DNA from: Paraburkholderia sp.
Lineage (GTDB): Bacteria; Pseudomonadota; Gammaproteobacteria; Burkholderiales; Burkholderiaceae
Direction: 5' to 3'
NCBI RefSeq assembly: GCF_024281035.1
Contig: NZ_JAMXLH010000058.1
Coordinates: forward strand, 53,098-117,097
DNA length: 64,000 bases
The notes under the pieces are model-generated. The model was not told the origin of the DNA, ran no database searches, and saw only the letters and a program-made list of their open reading frames with translations. The translations under genes and the position numbers were made by a program. This document shows, piece by piece, positions 1 through 8,959 of the stretch (positions are counted from its first letter, which is position 1; each line of letters begins with the position of its first letter).

Positions 1-799
1 AGACGACGACCTCGAGACTGGACAGATCAGCCCCGGTTCGCCGCACATGGTCGACCAGGCGGTTAAGGATGGTCGGCGCGGCAAAAAAGCCCGGATGCCT
101 GTGCGCCGCGATGAGACCGGCCAGCTCGGCTGCGTCGAAGCCGCCCGAGAGCGGAATGACCTGGCTTGCACCGCCAGCGAGGTAAGGGATGACATAGAGT
201 CCCGAGCCATGGGACATCGGCGCCACGTGGATCAGGCTGTCGCCCGGCGTGATGCGGGCGACAGCGCCGGAATACGCCCGCGACATGGCGGCCAGGTTGC
301 CGTGCGAGAGCATGACGCCTTTAGGCTTGCCCGTCGTTCCACTGGTGTAAAAGAGCCATGCCATGGCATCGCCGTCGACGGTGGCCAACGGCATGCCCGG
401 CGTCGCAAACAGGCTGCGGTATTCCGTTGAGCCAACAACAATGGTCAGGGTGTCGGGGACGTTCTGGTCGCCGGTGACGAAACAGACGCGGGCGCCGCTA
501 TCCGCCACGATGTGGCGGATTTCGCTCTCGTGCAGCTTTGCATTGACCGGCACGGCGCAGAGACCGGCGTGCCAGATTGCGTACAGCAGTTCGACGTATT
601 GAGGGCAGTTCTTCATGACCAGCGCAACCCGGTCGCCGGCATTGAGCCCGAGTTGCTCGCGCAGGCCGTGGGCGCCACGTGCGGTGCGGTCGGCGAGTTC
701 GGCGAAGGTGGCGAACGCGTCGGCGCCGTGAAAGATTGCAACCCGGTCGGGGCTGGCCTTGGCCGCGAGAACGAGCGTGTGTGCGAGGTTGGGGTTCAT
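1..799 (-). CDS. AMP-dependent acyl-CoA synthetase/ligase, N-terminal part (runs off the window start)
   Basis: Minus-strand reading from CAT at 797-799: MNPNLAHTLVLAAKASPDRVAIFHG...WLFYTSGTTGKPKGVMLSHGNLAAM, containing the AMP-binding P-loop YTSGTTGKPKG. Absent from the ORF track because it is open at the edge. Confidence 0.9.
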   Translation of the reverse strand, partial: MNPNLAHTLVLAAKASPDRVAIFHGADAFATFAELADRTARGAHGLREQLGLNAGDRVALVMKNCPQYVELLYAIWHAGLCAVPVNAKLHESEIRHIVADSGARVCFVTGDQNVPDTLTIVVGSTEYRSLFATPGMPLATVDGDAMAWLFYTSGTTGKPKGVMLSHGNLAAMSRAYSGAVARITPGDSLIHVAPMSHGSGLYVIPYLAGGASQVIPLSGGFDAAELAGLIAAHRHPGFFAAPTILNRLVDHVRRTGADLSSLEVVV

Positions 800-935
800 G
801 TCCGGTCTTGTTTCGTGCGAGGAGCGTTCGGTGCACGCGGGCGGCAACATGCGGGCAAGCGTCGAGGTGCGCAAATCGCCGACGTCTTCGTCGCAACAGG
901 GGGCAGGCAACGCCCGCCCCCTCGCGCACGCGGCG

Positions 936-1445
936 CTAGTCCGCGGCCCGCTCCGGCACCGGCAGATTGACCCATTCCTTGTAGAACGCATCGATGTCCG
1001 GCTCGAAGTCATGAATCACCGGATACCACGGCGTCGGCGCCTCGACGTCGTGCATGACGCCGCACTGCGGGCAATAGTACTCACGATACACCTGCCACTG
1101 GGTGTCCGGGGCCATCAGCTTCGGATAGACCTCGGTCATGGACTCTTCCGTGTCGCGCACGTAGATGGCGGCATGCAGCTTCCAGTTCTCACGGTAGTCG
1201 CAGAAGGCGTGTCCGCAATCGCACTGCGTTACCCACTGCTTCGTTTTGGCCGACTGCACGATGTACAGATGCGGCCCGAGCGGCAGCACGATGCGGTCTG
1301 GAAAGCCGACCTTGGCCTGCAGCGCCGCGAGGTACTGCTCGAAGCGGCTGTCGTCCTTGGGCATCGACAGCATGCGGAAGGTGGTTTCCCAGTCCAGCGT
1401 GCCTTCGACGAGGTGGGCGACCTGTTCGTTGGTGTAGGTAGACAT
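936..1445 (-). CDS. acxC: Acetone carboxylase gamma subunit
   Basis: MSTYTNEQVAHLVEGTLDWETTFRMLSMPKDDSRFEQYLAALQ...CDCGHAFCDYRENWKLHA...YYCPQCGVMHDVEAPTPWYPVIHDFEPDIDAFYKEW; small subunit in conserved order after acxA and acxB. Confidence 0.9.
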   Translation of the reverse strand: MSTYTNEQVAHLVEGTLDWETTFRMLSMPKDDSRFEQYLAALQAKVGFPDRIVLPLGPHLYIVQSAKTKQWVTQCDCGHAFCDYRENWKLHAAIYVRDTEESMTEVYPKLMAPDTQWQVYREYYCPQCGVMHDVEAPTPWYPVIHDFEPDIDAFYKEWVNLPVPERAAD

Positions 1446-1468
1446 GTTTCGATTCCTCGATTCGGTGA

Positions 1469-3793
1469 TTACTCTTCGACCTGGACGACGGTGGTGACGT
1501 CGGGCAGAAGCGACAGGTCCATGCGGTGTTTCGAGCCATACGACGGCACGCCGAGTTCTTCCTCCAGCAGTTGCCAGTCGTCGGGCAAGCTCCAGAACGC
1601 CTTGAACTCGCGGGTGAATTTTTCGGACAGCGCGAAGCTCGTGGCGAACATGTGCTGCACCGGGAGGGCGGCATGCTTGCTCAGGATGCGTTCGCGTTCC
1701 TCTTTCATCCATTCGCGCGTCGGCAGCGAGCGGGCGAGGCGCTCCACGCGCATCTTGCCGCGGCGGTCCGCAGTCTTCGCGGCATCCACGGTGAACACGC
1801 CTTTCTCATCCTGTTCGAAGACGGCGCCATAGACCTTTTGCGCGTATTCCGGCAGCAGGAATTTCTGGTTGAGATCCGCCTCGATGGCCTTGGGATCGCG
1901 GTCGATCGGGTCGCCGAAGCCGGGGCCGCCGCGCAGATAGTTGAGGTAGAGGTCGTGATTGGCATAGCAGTCCTCAGTGGTGATGCACTGCTTGTCGCGC
2001 TTGATCTGCGCAGTGGCGTCTATGTGGCGCTCGTAATCGGGGTTGCCCGGATCGACGTCGCCGCCGAGCGGCAGGGAATCGCCGATCGCGATGCGCTCGG
2101 CGAGCCCCGTCTGGTGCGCCTCGAAGCGATAGCCGGTCGCGGACGGGTAGCCGCCCATCAGGCCCCAGTCGCTGTTCATGAAGCCGTTGCCCATGAAGAA
2201 CATGGTCCAGTCCTGCGCGTTCCAGACCATGCGCAGCGTCTCGAAGCCGCAGCCGCCGCGGTATTTGCCGTAGCCGCCGGAGTTGGACTTGACGTTGCGG
2301 CCGAGGTAGAGCAGCGGCTCGGCCATCTCCCAGATTTCGATGTCGCCCATGTCGCCTTCCGGATTCCAGATCGCGGCGGCGTGGTTGAGGCCGTCCTTGA
2401 TCGCGCAGGCGCCGGTACCGCAGGAGCTGGCCTCGAAGCTGTTGACCGCGTGGATCTCGCCGTCCTGGTTGATGCCGCCGCCTTGCAGCCAGTTCGACGT
2501 GTTGGCGTTGCCCGCGTTGACTTCTTCGAGGTAGCCGCGGCTGAAGTACGCCTGCGAGAGGCCGCGCCACAGCGCCGCCCAGCCGGAGACGAGGAAGTGC
2601 CAGGCATAGGCGTGGCCCGTGCGGCGATCGTCAGGGTTGCACCAGGTGCCCTTGGGAAGACGGAACTCGGTGGCGTAGTAGGCGCCGTCGTTGATGCGCT
2701 GCGTCGGCACGAGGGTCTGCGACATCATCACCCAGATGCCGGATGTGAAGGCCACCTGGTGCGCATTGAACGTGTGCCAGCCCCAGCGGCTCGCACCCTC
2801 GAAGTCGAGACGCCATTTGCCGTCCGGGCGGATGGTCATCTCGCACGGCGAGTGCATGATCGAGTCGAGCTTGGCGAAGGCGTTCGAGACCTGCACGTCC
2901 GGGTGCTTGTAGGGCACGTCGACGAAGGAGACCTTGCGATACTTGCCCGGCATGGTCATGGCCTTGATGCGGCTGACGAGGCCGCGGCGTCCCTCTTCGA
3001 TGACTTCGAACGCGAACTTCTCGTAAGCCTCGATGCCGTCGGCGCGGATCACGTCCTCCACGAGTTCGCGGATCATGTGGCAGCCGGCGATGCGGGTCTT
3101 TTCGTCGAGAATCCAGTACTTCGGCGTGCGAACGGAACGCTGCGACTCGTGCAGCCAGTCGCGCAGCGGTTCGTCGTTCACGCCGGTCTTGCGGCAGGTG
3201 ATCATGTAGCCGTCGCCGAAGCGCTGGGTCTGTCCGGTGGACATCGAGCCCGGCGTCACCGAGCCCGTGTCGATGACGTGCGTGACCCCGCCGACCCAGC
3301 CGATCAACCGGTCTTCCCAGAAAATCGGCACGATGGTGGCGATGTCGCAGGGGTGAACGTTGCCGATGGCGCAGTCGTTGGTCGTGAACATGTCGCCGGG
3401 GTTGATGCCGGGGTTGGCTTCCCAGTTGTTCTCGATCATGTACTTGATCGCCGCGCCCATCGTGCCGACGTGGATGATGATCCCCGTCGACGTGAGCACG
3501 CAGTCGCCCGCGGCGTTGTACAGCGTGAAGCAGAGTTCGCCCTCCTGCTCGACGATCGGGCTCGCGGCGATCTTCTTGGCGGTTTCGCGGGCATGCACGA
3601 GGCCGCCGCGCAGCTTCGAGAACAGCTTTTCGTAGCCGATCGGGTCGCTGTCGCGGAATGCCAGTTTGTCGAGGCCGTTGTAGTGTCCGGTGGCCTTCGT
3701 GCGCTCGATGATGCCGTCGCGATACTGCTTGAGCGTCTGGCCCGTCTTCAGCAGGTCGGCAAGACCGAGCTCCTTGTTGCTCAATACGTTCAT
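1469..3793 (-). CDS. acxB: Acetone carboxylase alpha subunit (hydantoinase B/oxoprolinase family)
   Basis: 774 aa HyuB-family protein (GELCFTLYNAAGDCVLTSTGIIIHVGTMGAAIKYMIENN...GDMFTTNDCAIGNVHPCDIATI), between the beta and gamma subunit genes. Confidence 0.93.
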   Translation of the reverse strand: MNVLSNKELGLADLLKTGQTLKQYRDGIIERTKATGHYNGLDKLAFRDSDPIGYEKLFSKLRGGLVHARETAKKIAASPIVEQEGELCFTLYNAAGDCVLTSTGIIIHVGTMGAAIKYMIENNWEANPGINPGDMFTTNDCAIGNVHPCDIATIVPIFWEDRLIGWVGGVTHVIDTGSVTPGSMSTGQTQRFGDGYMITCRKTGVNDEPLRDWLHESQRSVRTPKYWILDEKTRIAGCHMIRELVEDVIRADGIEAYEKFAFEVIEEGRRGLVSRIKAMTMPGKYRKVSFVDVPYKHPDVQVSNAFAKLDSIMHSPCEMTIRPDGKWRLDFEGASRWGWHTFNAHQVAFTSGIWVMMSQTLVPTQRINDGAYYATEFRLPKGTWCNPDDRRTGHAYAWHFLVSGWAALWRGLSQAYFSRGYLEEVNAGNANTSNWLQGGGINQDGEIHAVNSFEASSCGTGACAIKDGLNHAAAIWNPEGDMGDIEIWEMAEPLLYLGRNVKSNSGGYGKYRGGCGFETLRMVWNAQDWTMFFMGNGFMNSDWGLMGGYPSATGYRFEAHQTGLAERIAIGDSLPLGGDVDPGNPDYERHIDATAQIKRDKQCITTEDCYANHDLYLNYLRGGPGFGDPIDRDPKAIEADLNQKFLLPEYAQKVYGAVFEQDEKGVFTVDAAKTADRRGKMRVERLARSLPTREWMKEERERILSKHAALPVQHMFATSFALSEKFTREFKAFWSLPDDWQLLEEELGVPSYGSKHRMDLSLLPDVTTVVQVEE

Positions 3794-3804
3794 GGCTTGT
3801 CTCC

Positions 3805-5949
3805 TTACTTCGCTTCTTTAAGGTGGAACAGGCGGTGCTTGTCGACCGTCGTCTCGAAACCGTCCGGCACCACGAAGGTCGTGGCGTCCGATTCGATGAT
3901 GGCGGGGCCGACGATGTGGTTGCCTGCCTTCAGCGCCTCCATCTTCCAGAGCGCGGCATCGACCCACCGCTTGTGGCGATAGAAAGGACGGGTGCCGAGG
4001 AAGGCCTCCTTCGGCGGCGTCGGACCGGCGTCCGGATCTTCGGGCAGCACCGGCTTCTGGGTCACGACGGTGCCGCGCAGGATCGCGCCGGTGATCGAGA
4101 AGCCCAGTTCCGGCGAGCGGGCGGAGCTGGCATAAACCCGGCCGTAGGTGTTCTCGAACGCCTCGACGATCTGGTCCCAGTCGGCGGCGCTGGCGGCGCG
4201 GGTGACCGGCGAGACGATTTCGAGGTCGTTGAGCTGACCCATGTACTGCATCTTGTAGCCCGGGATCAGCAGCACGTCTTCGGCCTTGTAGCCGTTGAGG
4301 ACGAACTCGTCGATGACCTTGACGGCCAGTTCGCCCCACGCTTCCTGCAGGGTCTTGCAGGCGGTTTCCTTGTCCGCGGCCGGAGCGTGCTGGGCGACGC
4401 CGAGATCCACCGACTTGTCGTAGCGGTACTCGAAGTCGGCGCAGGCGCAGCCGAAGGCCGAGAAACCGGCTGCCCAGGCGGGCACGACGACGTCCTTGAA
4501 GCCGACGCCCCCGGTATAGCCGTAGGTGTGAACCGGGCCCGCGCCGCCGTATGAAAAGCAGGTGAACTCGGCCGGGTTGTAGCCTTTGGCGCTGATGTTG
4601 GCGCGCAGGTACTCGGACAGCGTCAGGTCGAGCAGTTCGATGACGCCCGCTGCGGCATCCTCGACGGACAGGCCGAGCGGATCGGCGATCTGCGCCTTGA
4701 TGTGCTGGCGCGCGCGTTCGACGTCGAGCTTGATCGCGCCGCCGAGGAAGTTCTGCGGGTTCAGATAGCCGAGCACGACGTGGCAATCGGACACGGAAAC
4801 CGTGTCGAGGCCGCTCTCCGGCCAGCAGGTGCCCACGCGGTAGCCCGCGCTGTCCGGGCCCAGCTTGATCGATTTGCTGTAGGGGTCGAGGCGGACGAAG
4901 CTGCCGGCGCCGGCGCCGACGGAATCCATCGCCACGAGCGGCAGCGAGAGCACGAGGCGGGCCATGTCGGGATCGGACTTGATCGCGAAGTTGCCCTTCG
5001 TGATCAGGGCCACGTCGAAGCTCGTGCCGCCGATGTCGGAGCAGGCGATGTTCTCGTCGCCGAGCGCCTCGCCCAGCAGCTTCGAGCCGATCACGCCGCC
5101 GATCGGGCCGGAGACGATGGTGCGCGCCAGCTCCTTGGCTTTCCAGCTGATCGTGCCGCCGTGCGTCGCCATCACGCGCAGGTCGAACCTTGCGCCGTGT
5201 TTCTTGAAGCGGTCGCTGACCTTTTTCAGCGTCTGACGCGAGGGCTCGGCGCCGTAGGCTTCGAGGATGGTGGTGTTCATGCGGTGGCTTTCCTTGCGCG
5301 ACGGGTAGTAGTCGACCGACGCGAAAACGGGGATGTCCACCTTCAGCTTCTTCAGTTCGTCCTTGACGACGTCGCGGGCGCGCAGCTCGCTCGCCTCGTT
5401 CTTGTGCGATTGCAGCAGGCAGATGACGATCGCCTGGGAGCCGGCCTCCACCAGTTCGCGCGTGACCGCGCGCACCTCGTCTTCGCGCAGCGGGATGACG
5501 ACCTTGCCCTGCACGTCGGTGCGCTCGGTGACGCCGCGCGTGCGCGAGACCGGCACGAGGGGTTCGTCGTAACGGTGCGTATTGAGGTGAATGCGGTCTT
5601 CGAGGGCGTAGCCGAGATAGCTTTGCAGCGCGCGGCCCATCGAATGGATCTGCTCGAAGCCGCGATTGCAGATCAGGCCGACGTCGAGGCCCTTGCGCAT
5701 CAGGATGCGGTTGAGCATGGCGGTGCCGGAATAGACGCAGGTCGCCAGTTCGGGGTAGACGTCGTCGACGGTCCGGCCCCAGTGGGTGAGGGCGTCCTGC
5801 GACGAGTTGAAGATGGCGAGCGATTCGTCGCCGGGATTGCTCTGCGCCTTGCCGACCACGAAACGGCCGTCCGAGCGGACGAAGAAGGTGTCGGTCATCG
5901 TGCCGCCGGCATCGATGCCCATCACCTGTACGGTGGATTGCTGCTGCAT
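3805..5949 (-). CDS. acxA: Acetone carboxylase beta subunit (hydantoinase A/oxoprolinase family)
   Basis: MQQQSTVQVMGIDAGGTMTDTFFVRSDGRFVVGKAQSNPGDESLAI... HyuA family. Start chosen at 5949 (AGGAGG-N5-ATG on the minus strand) rather than the ORF-track start at 6000, which would overlap a sigma-54 promoter. Confidence 0.9.
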   Translation of the reverse strand: MQQQSTVQVMGIDAGGTMTDTFFVRSDGRFVVGKAQSNPGDESLAIFNSSQDALTHWGRTVDDVYPELATCVYSGTAMLNRILMRKGLDVGLICNRGFEQIHSMGRALQSYLGYALEDRIHLNTHRYDEPLVPVSRTRGVTERTDVQGKVVIPLREDEVRAVTRELVEAGSQAIVICLLQSHKNEASELRARDVVKDELKKLKVDIPVFASVDYYPSRKESHRMNTTILEAYGAEPSRQTLKKVSDRFKKHGARFDLRVMATHGGTISWKAKELARTIVSGPIGGVIGSKLLGEALGDENIACSDIGGTSFDVALITKGNFAIKSDPDMARLVLSLPLVAMDSVGAGAGSFVRLDPYSKSIKLGPDSAGYRVGTCWPESGLDTVSVSDCHVVLGYLNPQNFLGGAIKLDVERARQHIKAQIADPLGLSVEDAAAGVIELLDLTLSEYLRANISAKGYNPAEFTCFSYGGAGPVHTYGYTGGVGFKDVVVPAWAAGFSAFGCACADFEYRYDKSVDLGVAQHAPAADKETACKTLQEAWGELAVKVIDEFVLNGYKAEDVLLIPGYKMQYMGQLNDLEIVSPVTRAASAADWDQIVEAFENTYGRVYASSARSPELGFSITGAILRGTVVTQKPVLPEDPDAGPTPPKEAFLGTRPFYRHKRWVDAALWKMEALKAGNHIVGPAIIESDATTFVVPDGFETTVDKHRLFHLKEAK

Positions 5950-6002
5950 ATTGCCTCCTGTCATTGCTCTGGTCATGGTGGGGTGTCCCACGTCTGACAT
6001 AG

Positions 6003-6018
6003 GGCAATGGGCATGCCA
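6003..6018 (-). promoter_or_regulatory. Sigma-54 -24/-12 promoter for acxABC
   Basis: Minus strand TGGCATG-CCCA-TTGCC, GG-N10-GC spacing; close to consensus TGGCACG-N4-TTGCW. Predicted TSS about 5993, just upstream of the AGGAGG/ATG start at 5949. Confidence 0.75.
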
Positions 6019-6145
6019 GGACGGGCCGGCGCTGGCGGGAGGACTTGATACGCGATTCGAATCAACGGGTTAGGGGGCAGTCCTGGACGCGCCGCCGGTC
6101 GCGCGCGGTTCGCCGTCGCCGTCCGGATTCCAGACGCTCACGCGC

Positions 6146-6168
6146 ACGTGTCCGGAAACCGGACACGT
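6146..6168. promoter_or_regulatory. Perfect 23-bp palindrome, candidate enhancer/UAS for the divergent sigma-54 activator
   Basis: ACGTGTCCGG-AAA-CCGGACACGT, perfect 10-bp arms, about 130-150 bp upstream of the sigma-54 promoter. Confidence 0.6.
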
Positions 6169-6577
6169 CCCGGCCTGGCTGCAGAGCCGCGCCCACGCCC
6201 ATCGCGCCTTGGCTGGGTATGGTTGCCCCTGGGGCAATCCGGCGAATTTTCGCGTTAGAGTTAGCGGTGCCGCGGCAGCCCGGAGACAGGCAGCGGTAGC
6301 GGTCGGGGAGGGACGGCAGCGCATGTCCGCAAGCATCCGCCGCAATACGTCAGGCATGCTATTGAAGCCGCGATGCGAGCTTGAAACCGCTCGCGGCGCG
6401 GTTGTTCTCTCCCATCGGTCTAGTCACGGATGCTGCGTTCGAACCCGTTCGATCCTTCCGGCGGTGACGTTGGCCGGTTTTCAGACTGCACGGCGCAAGC
6501 CGTTCATGTAAACGAGATTGGCTGCTTGATGATGATGCGACGCTCCAGTCGCCTCATCATTTGAGGATGGTCGTCCC

Positions 6578-8593
6578 ATGCGGTTTTCTCATTGCGACTC
6601 TCTGATTCCCAACATCGGCGACGAACCCGTCGTGGCGTCGGCGTGGGAGCGCTTTGTGCAGGACAAGCCGCTCGCCGCGGGCGGTGTGCGCAAAGTCGTC
6701 CTTGCGTCCTGGCAGCGATGCCGTTCCGACGCTGTCGATCCGGGCACGCACTTCGCCCCCGGGGCCGCTGCCGAATATGTCCACCAGTTGCAGCGGCAAA
6801 ACCAGGATCTCTGCGATGCGGCCCGTCCCGCACTCGAAGATCTACGCGACATCCTGCGCGAATGCGGCACGCTCATCATGCTCGGCGACCGGGGCGGCAC
6901 GATACTTCAGCTCAACGGCGAAACCCGGGTGCGCAGCGTCGGCGAGGAGATCAACCTGGCCACCGGGGGCTGCTGGAACGAGGAAGTCATCGGCACCAAT
7001 GCCATCGGCACCGCCATCGCGATGGCGGCTCCGGTTCAGATCCATGCCAATGAGCACTTCTGCCTGGACGTCAAGCGCTGGACCTGCGCCGCAGCGCCCG
7101 TTTTCGATCCTTTTGACCGCACCTTGCTGGGCGTCGTGGATGTCTCCGGCGTCAAGGAAACGCTTCATGGGCACACGCTAGGCCTCGTGATGGCCGCCGC
7201 GAGGCAGATCGAGTGCGAACTGAGTCGCCGCGATACTGCGCTCCACGAGCGGCTTCTGACCCGGGCGATCGACAATTTCATCCGTTACGCCAGCGACTAC
7301 GTCGTGCTGGTCGACAGCCGGGGCCGCGTCGTGCGCATCAACGGCGATGCGCAGGCGATGCGCGATCTGTATGGCGTGCGATTGCCCGTACAGGTCGGCA
7401 GTCCATTGCCGGGGCTCGACCTTGCCCTGCCGGAGCTGAATCGGCGCAGCCAGTATCCGGCCTGGCTCCGCGCCGAATGGCTGCACCCGGTAACGGATCA
7501 CGACGGCATGCTGGGGACGATGCTCGTGATTCCGCTCGGAGCTGGCGGCAACAGGCGGACGGCGATCTCGCTGCCCCCGGCGGCGGTGACGATGCCCGCA
7601 GGCGACGATGCGTTTGGCAACATCATCGGCGAGAGCGAGGCGCTGGAGGCGACCAAGGCGCGCGCGCGCCGCATCGCCCGTCTGGATCTGCCCGTCCTGC
7701 TGCTCGGCGAAACCGGCGCCGGGAAGGAGCTTTTCGCGCGCGCTTTGCATCGGGCGGGGCATCGCGACGAAGGCCCGTTCATCGCCGTCAATTGCGGGGC
7801 GCTGACACGGGAACTGCTGGCCAGCGAACTGTTCGGTTATGCCGAAGGGGCGTTCACGGGCGCTCGCCGGGGCGGTCTGCCGGGCAAGTTCGAACAGGCG
7901 GACCGCGGCACCCTGTTTCTCGATGAAATCGGAGAAATGCCGCTGGATATGCAGCCTCATCTGCTGCGCGTTCTACAGGATGGCGTCGTGGTCCGCCTTG
8001 GCGATACGCGTGAGCGGCGCGTGTCGGTGCGTCTGATCGCAGCGACGAACCGGGATCTCGGCAAGGAAGTCGCGGCGGGACGTTTTCGTGAAGATCTGTA
8101 CCACCGTCTTTGCGTCGTCAGCCTGCAACTGCCGTCCCTGCGCGAGCGTCCTGCGGACATCGGGCCGATCATCGATCACCTGAACCGTGAGATGGCGCGC
8201 AAGTACGGCTGCGAGCCCAAGCGGCTCGATCCCGATGCGCGCGAGGCGCTTTTCGGCTATAGCTGGCCCGGCAACGTGCGCGAACTGCGCAACGTCTTCG
8301 AGGTGATGTTCGCGCTGACCGAAGGCAGCGTCATCGATACGTCGCTGCTCCCCCCGGCCATCGCGCAGACAGCCCACCTGTCGACCTCGACCGCCCTGCC
8401 CATTTCATCTGGAAACCTGAAGGAAATGGAGCGGCAGGCGATACGCGATGCGATCGCGAATGCTCATGGGAATATGTCCATGGCCGCCCGGGCGCTGGGG
8501 ATTTCGAGGAGCACGCTGTACGTCAAGCTTGCCGCGCTGCGTGCTCAACCTGAATCGCTGCTGAAAAACGAAAACCGCGACAGGGCGATCTGA
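6578..8593 (+). CDS. acxR: Sigma-54-dependent transcriptional activator, AcoR/AcxR type (GAF-like sensor, AAA+, Fis HTH)
   Basis: GETGAGKELFARALH (Walker A), ELFGYAEGAFTGARRGG (GAFTGA), GTLFLDEIGEMP (Walker B), C-terminal AIANAHGNMSMAARALGISRSTLYVKL HTH; divergent from acxABC. Confidence 0.9.
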   Translation: MRFSHCDSLIPNIGDEPVVASAWERFVQDKPLAAGGVRKVVLASWQRCRSDAVDPGTHFAPGAAAEYVHQLQRQNQDLCDAARPALEDLRDILRECGTLIMLGDRGGTILQLNGETRVRSVGEEINLATGGCWNEEVIGTNAIGTAIAMAAPVQIHANEHFCLDVKRWTCAAAPVFDPFDRTLLGVVDVSGVKETLHGHTLGLVMAAARQIECELSRRDTALHERLLTRAIDNFIRYASDYVVLVDSRGRVVRINGDAQAMRDLYGVRLPVQVGSPLPGLDLALPELNRRSQYPAWLRAEWLHPVTDHDGMLGTMLVIPLGAGGNRRTAISLPPAAVTMPAGDDAFGNIIGESEALEATKARARRIARLDLPVLLLGETGAGKELFARALHRAGHRDEGPFIAVNCGALTRELLASELFGYAEGAFTGARRGGLPGKFEQADRGTLFLDEIGEMPLDMQPHLLRVLQDGVVVRLGDTRERRVSVRLIAATNRDLGKEVAAGRFREDLYHRLCVVSLQLPSLRERPADIGPIIDHLNREMARKYGCEPKRLDPDAREALFGYSWPGNVRELRNVFEVMFALTEGSVIDTSLLPPAIAQTAHLSTSTALPISSGNLKEMERQAIRDAIANAHGNMSMAARALGISRSTLYVKLAALRAQPESLLKNENRDRAI

Positions 8594-8655
8594 TCCTCTT
8601 CGTGCCTGCATTTGACTGCGCACTCAACTTGACACTGCCCTTCCGGCTGGTTTCC

Positions 8656-8677
8656 CATTTGCGCTCCAGTGCGAATG
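8656..8677. promoter_or_regulatory. Imperfect inverted repeat, candidate DctD-type UAS
   Basis: CATTTGCG-CTCCAG-TGCGAATG, about 175 bp upstream of the sigma-54 promoter at 8852. Confidence 0.35.
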
Positions 8678-8851
8678 GCAAGCCGGCCGTGTCATGCCGG
8701 GGAGCCGCGACGGGTCGTTGGCTGAAATCTCAGCCTGCGCCCTGCGCCAATTCTGAGTTTTCGGAGCGGTGAAAAATTTTCGTTCGGCGTTTCACAACTG
8801 AAATGTCGATAAATCAAGGGGTTGATCCGGTTTTCTCGGGTGCTCGAACGC

Positions 8852-8867
8852 TGGCACGATTGCTGCT
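8852..8867 (+). promoter_or_regulatory. Sigma-54 promoter of the 2HCT transporter gene
   Basis: TGGCACG-ATTG-CTGCT; exact -24 element, GG-N10-GC spacing; about 95 bp upstream of the start codon. Confidence 0.7.
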
Positions 8868-8959
8868 AAGTAAGGCCCAGCGACTTTTTGGTCGCGCTGT
8901 TATTAAAAGCGCGCCGGAGACACGAAGCAATCCGGTAGCGAAAACGAAGGAGACATCCC

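Noticed and set aside
1526-6007. Long ORFs antisense to or overlapping acxB/acxA (1526..3982 +, 3818..6007 -, 4702..5997 +)
   Set aside because: High-GC shadow ORFs with low-complexity Arg/Ala/Val-rich translations; the acx reading frames are clearly the coding ones.
6335-6352. Weak TGCCTGACGTATTGC match to sigma-54 consensus upstream of acxA
   Set aside because: -24 element poor, and a much better site exists at 6003-6018.
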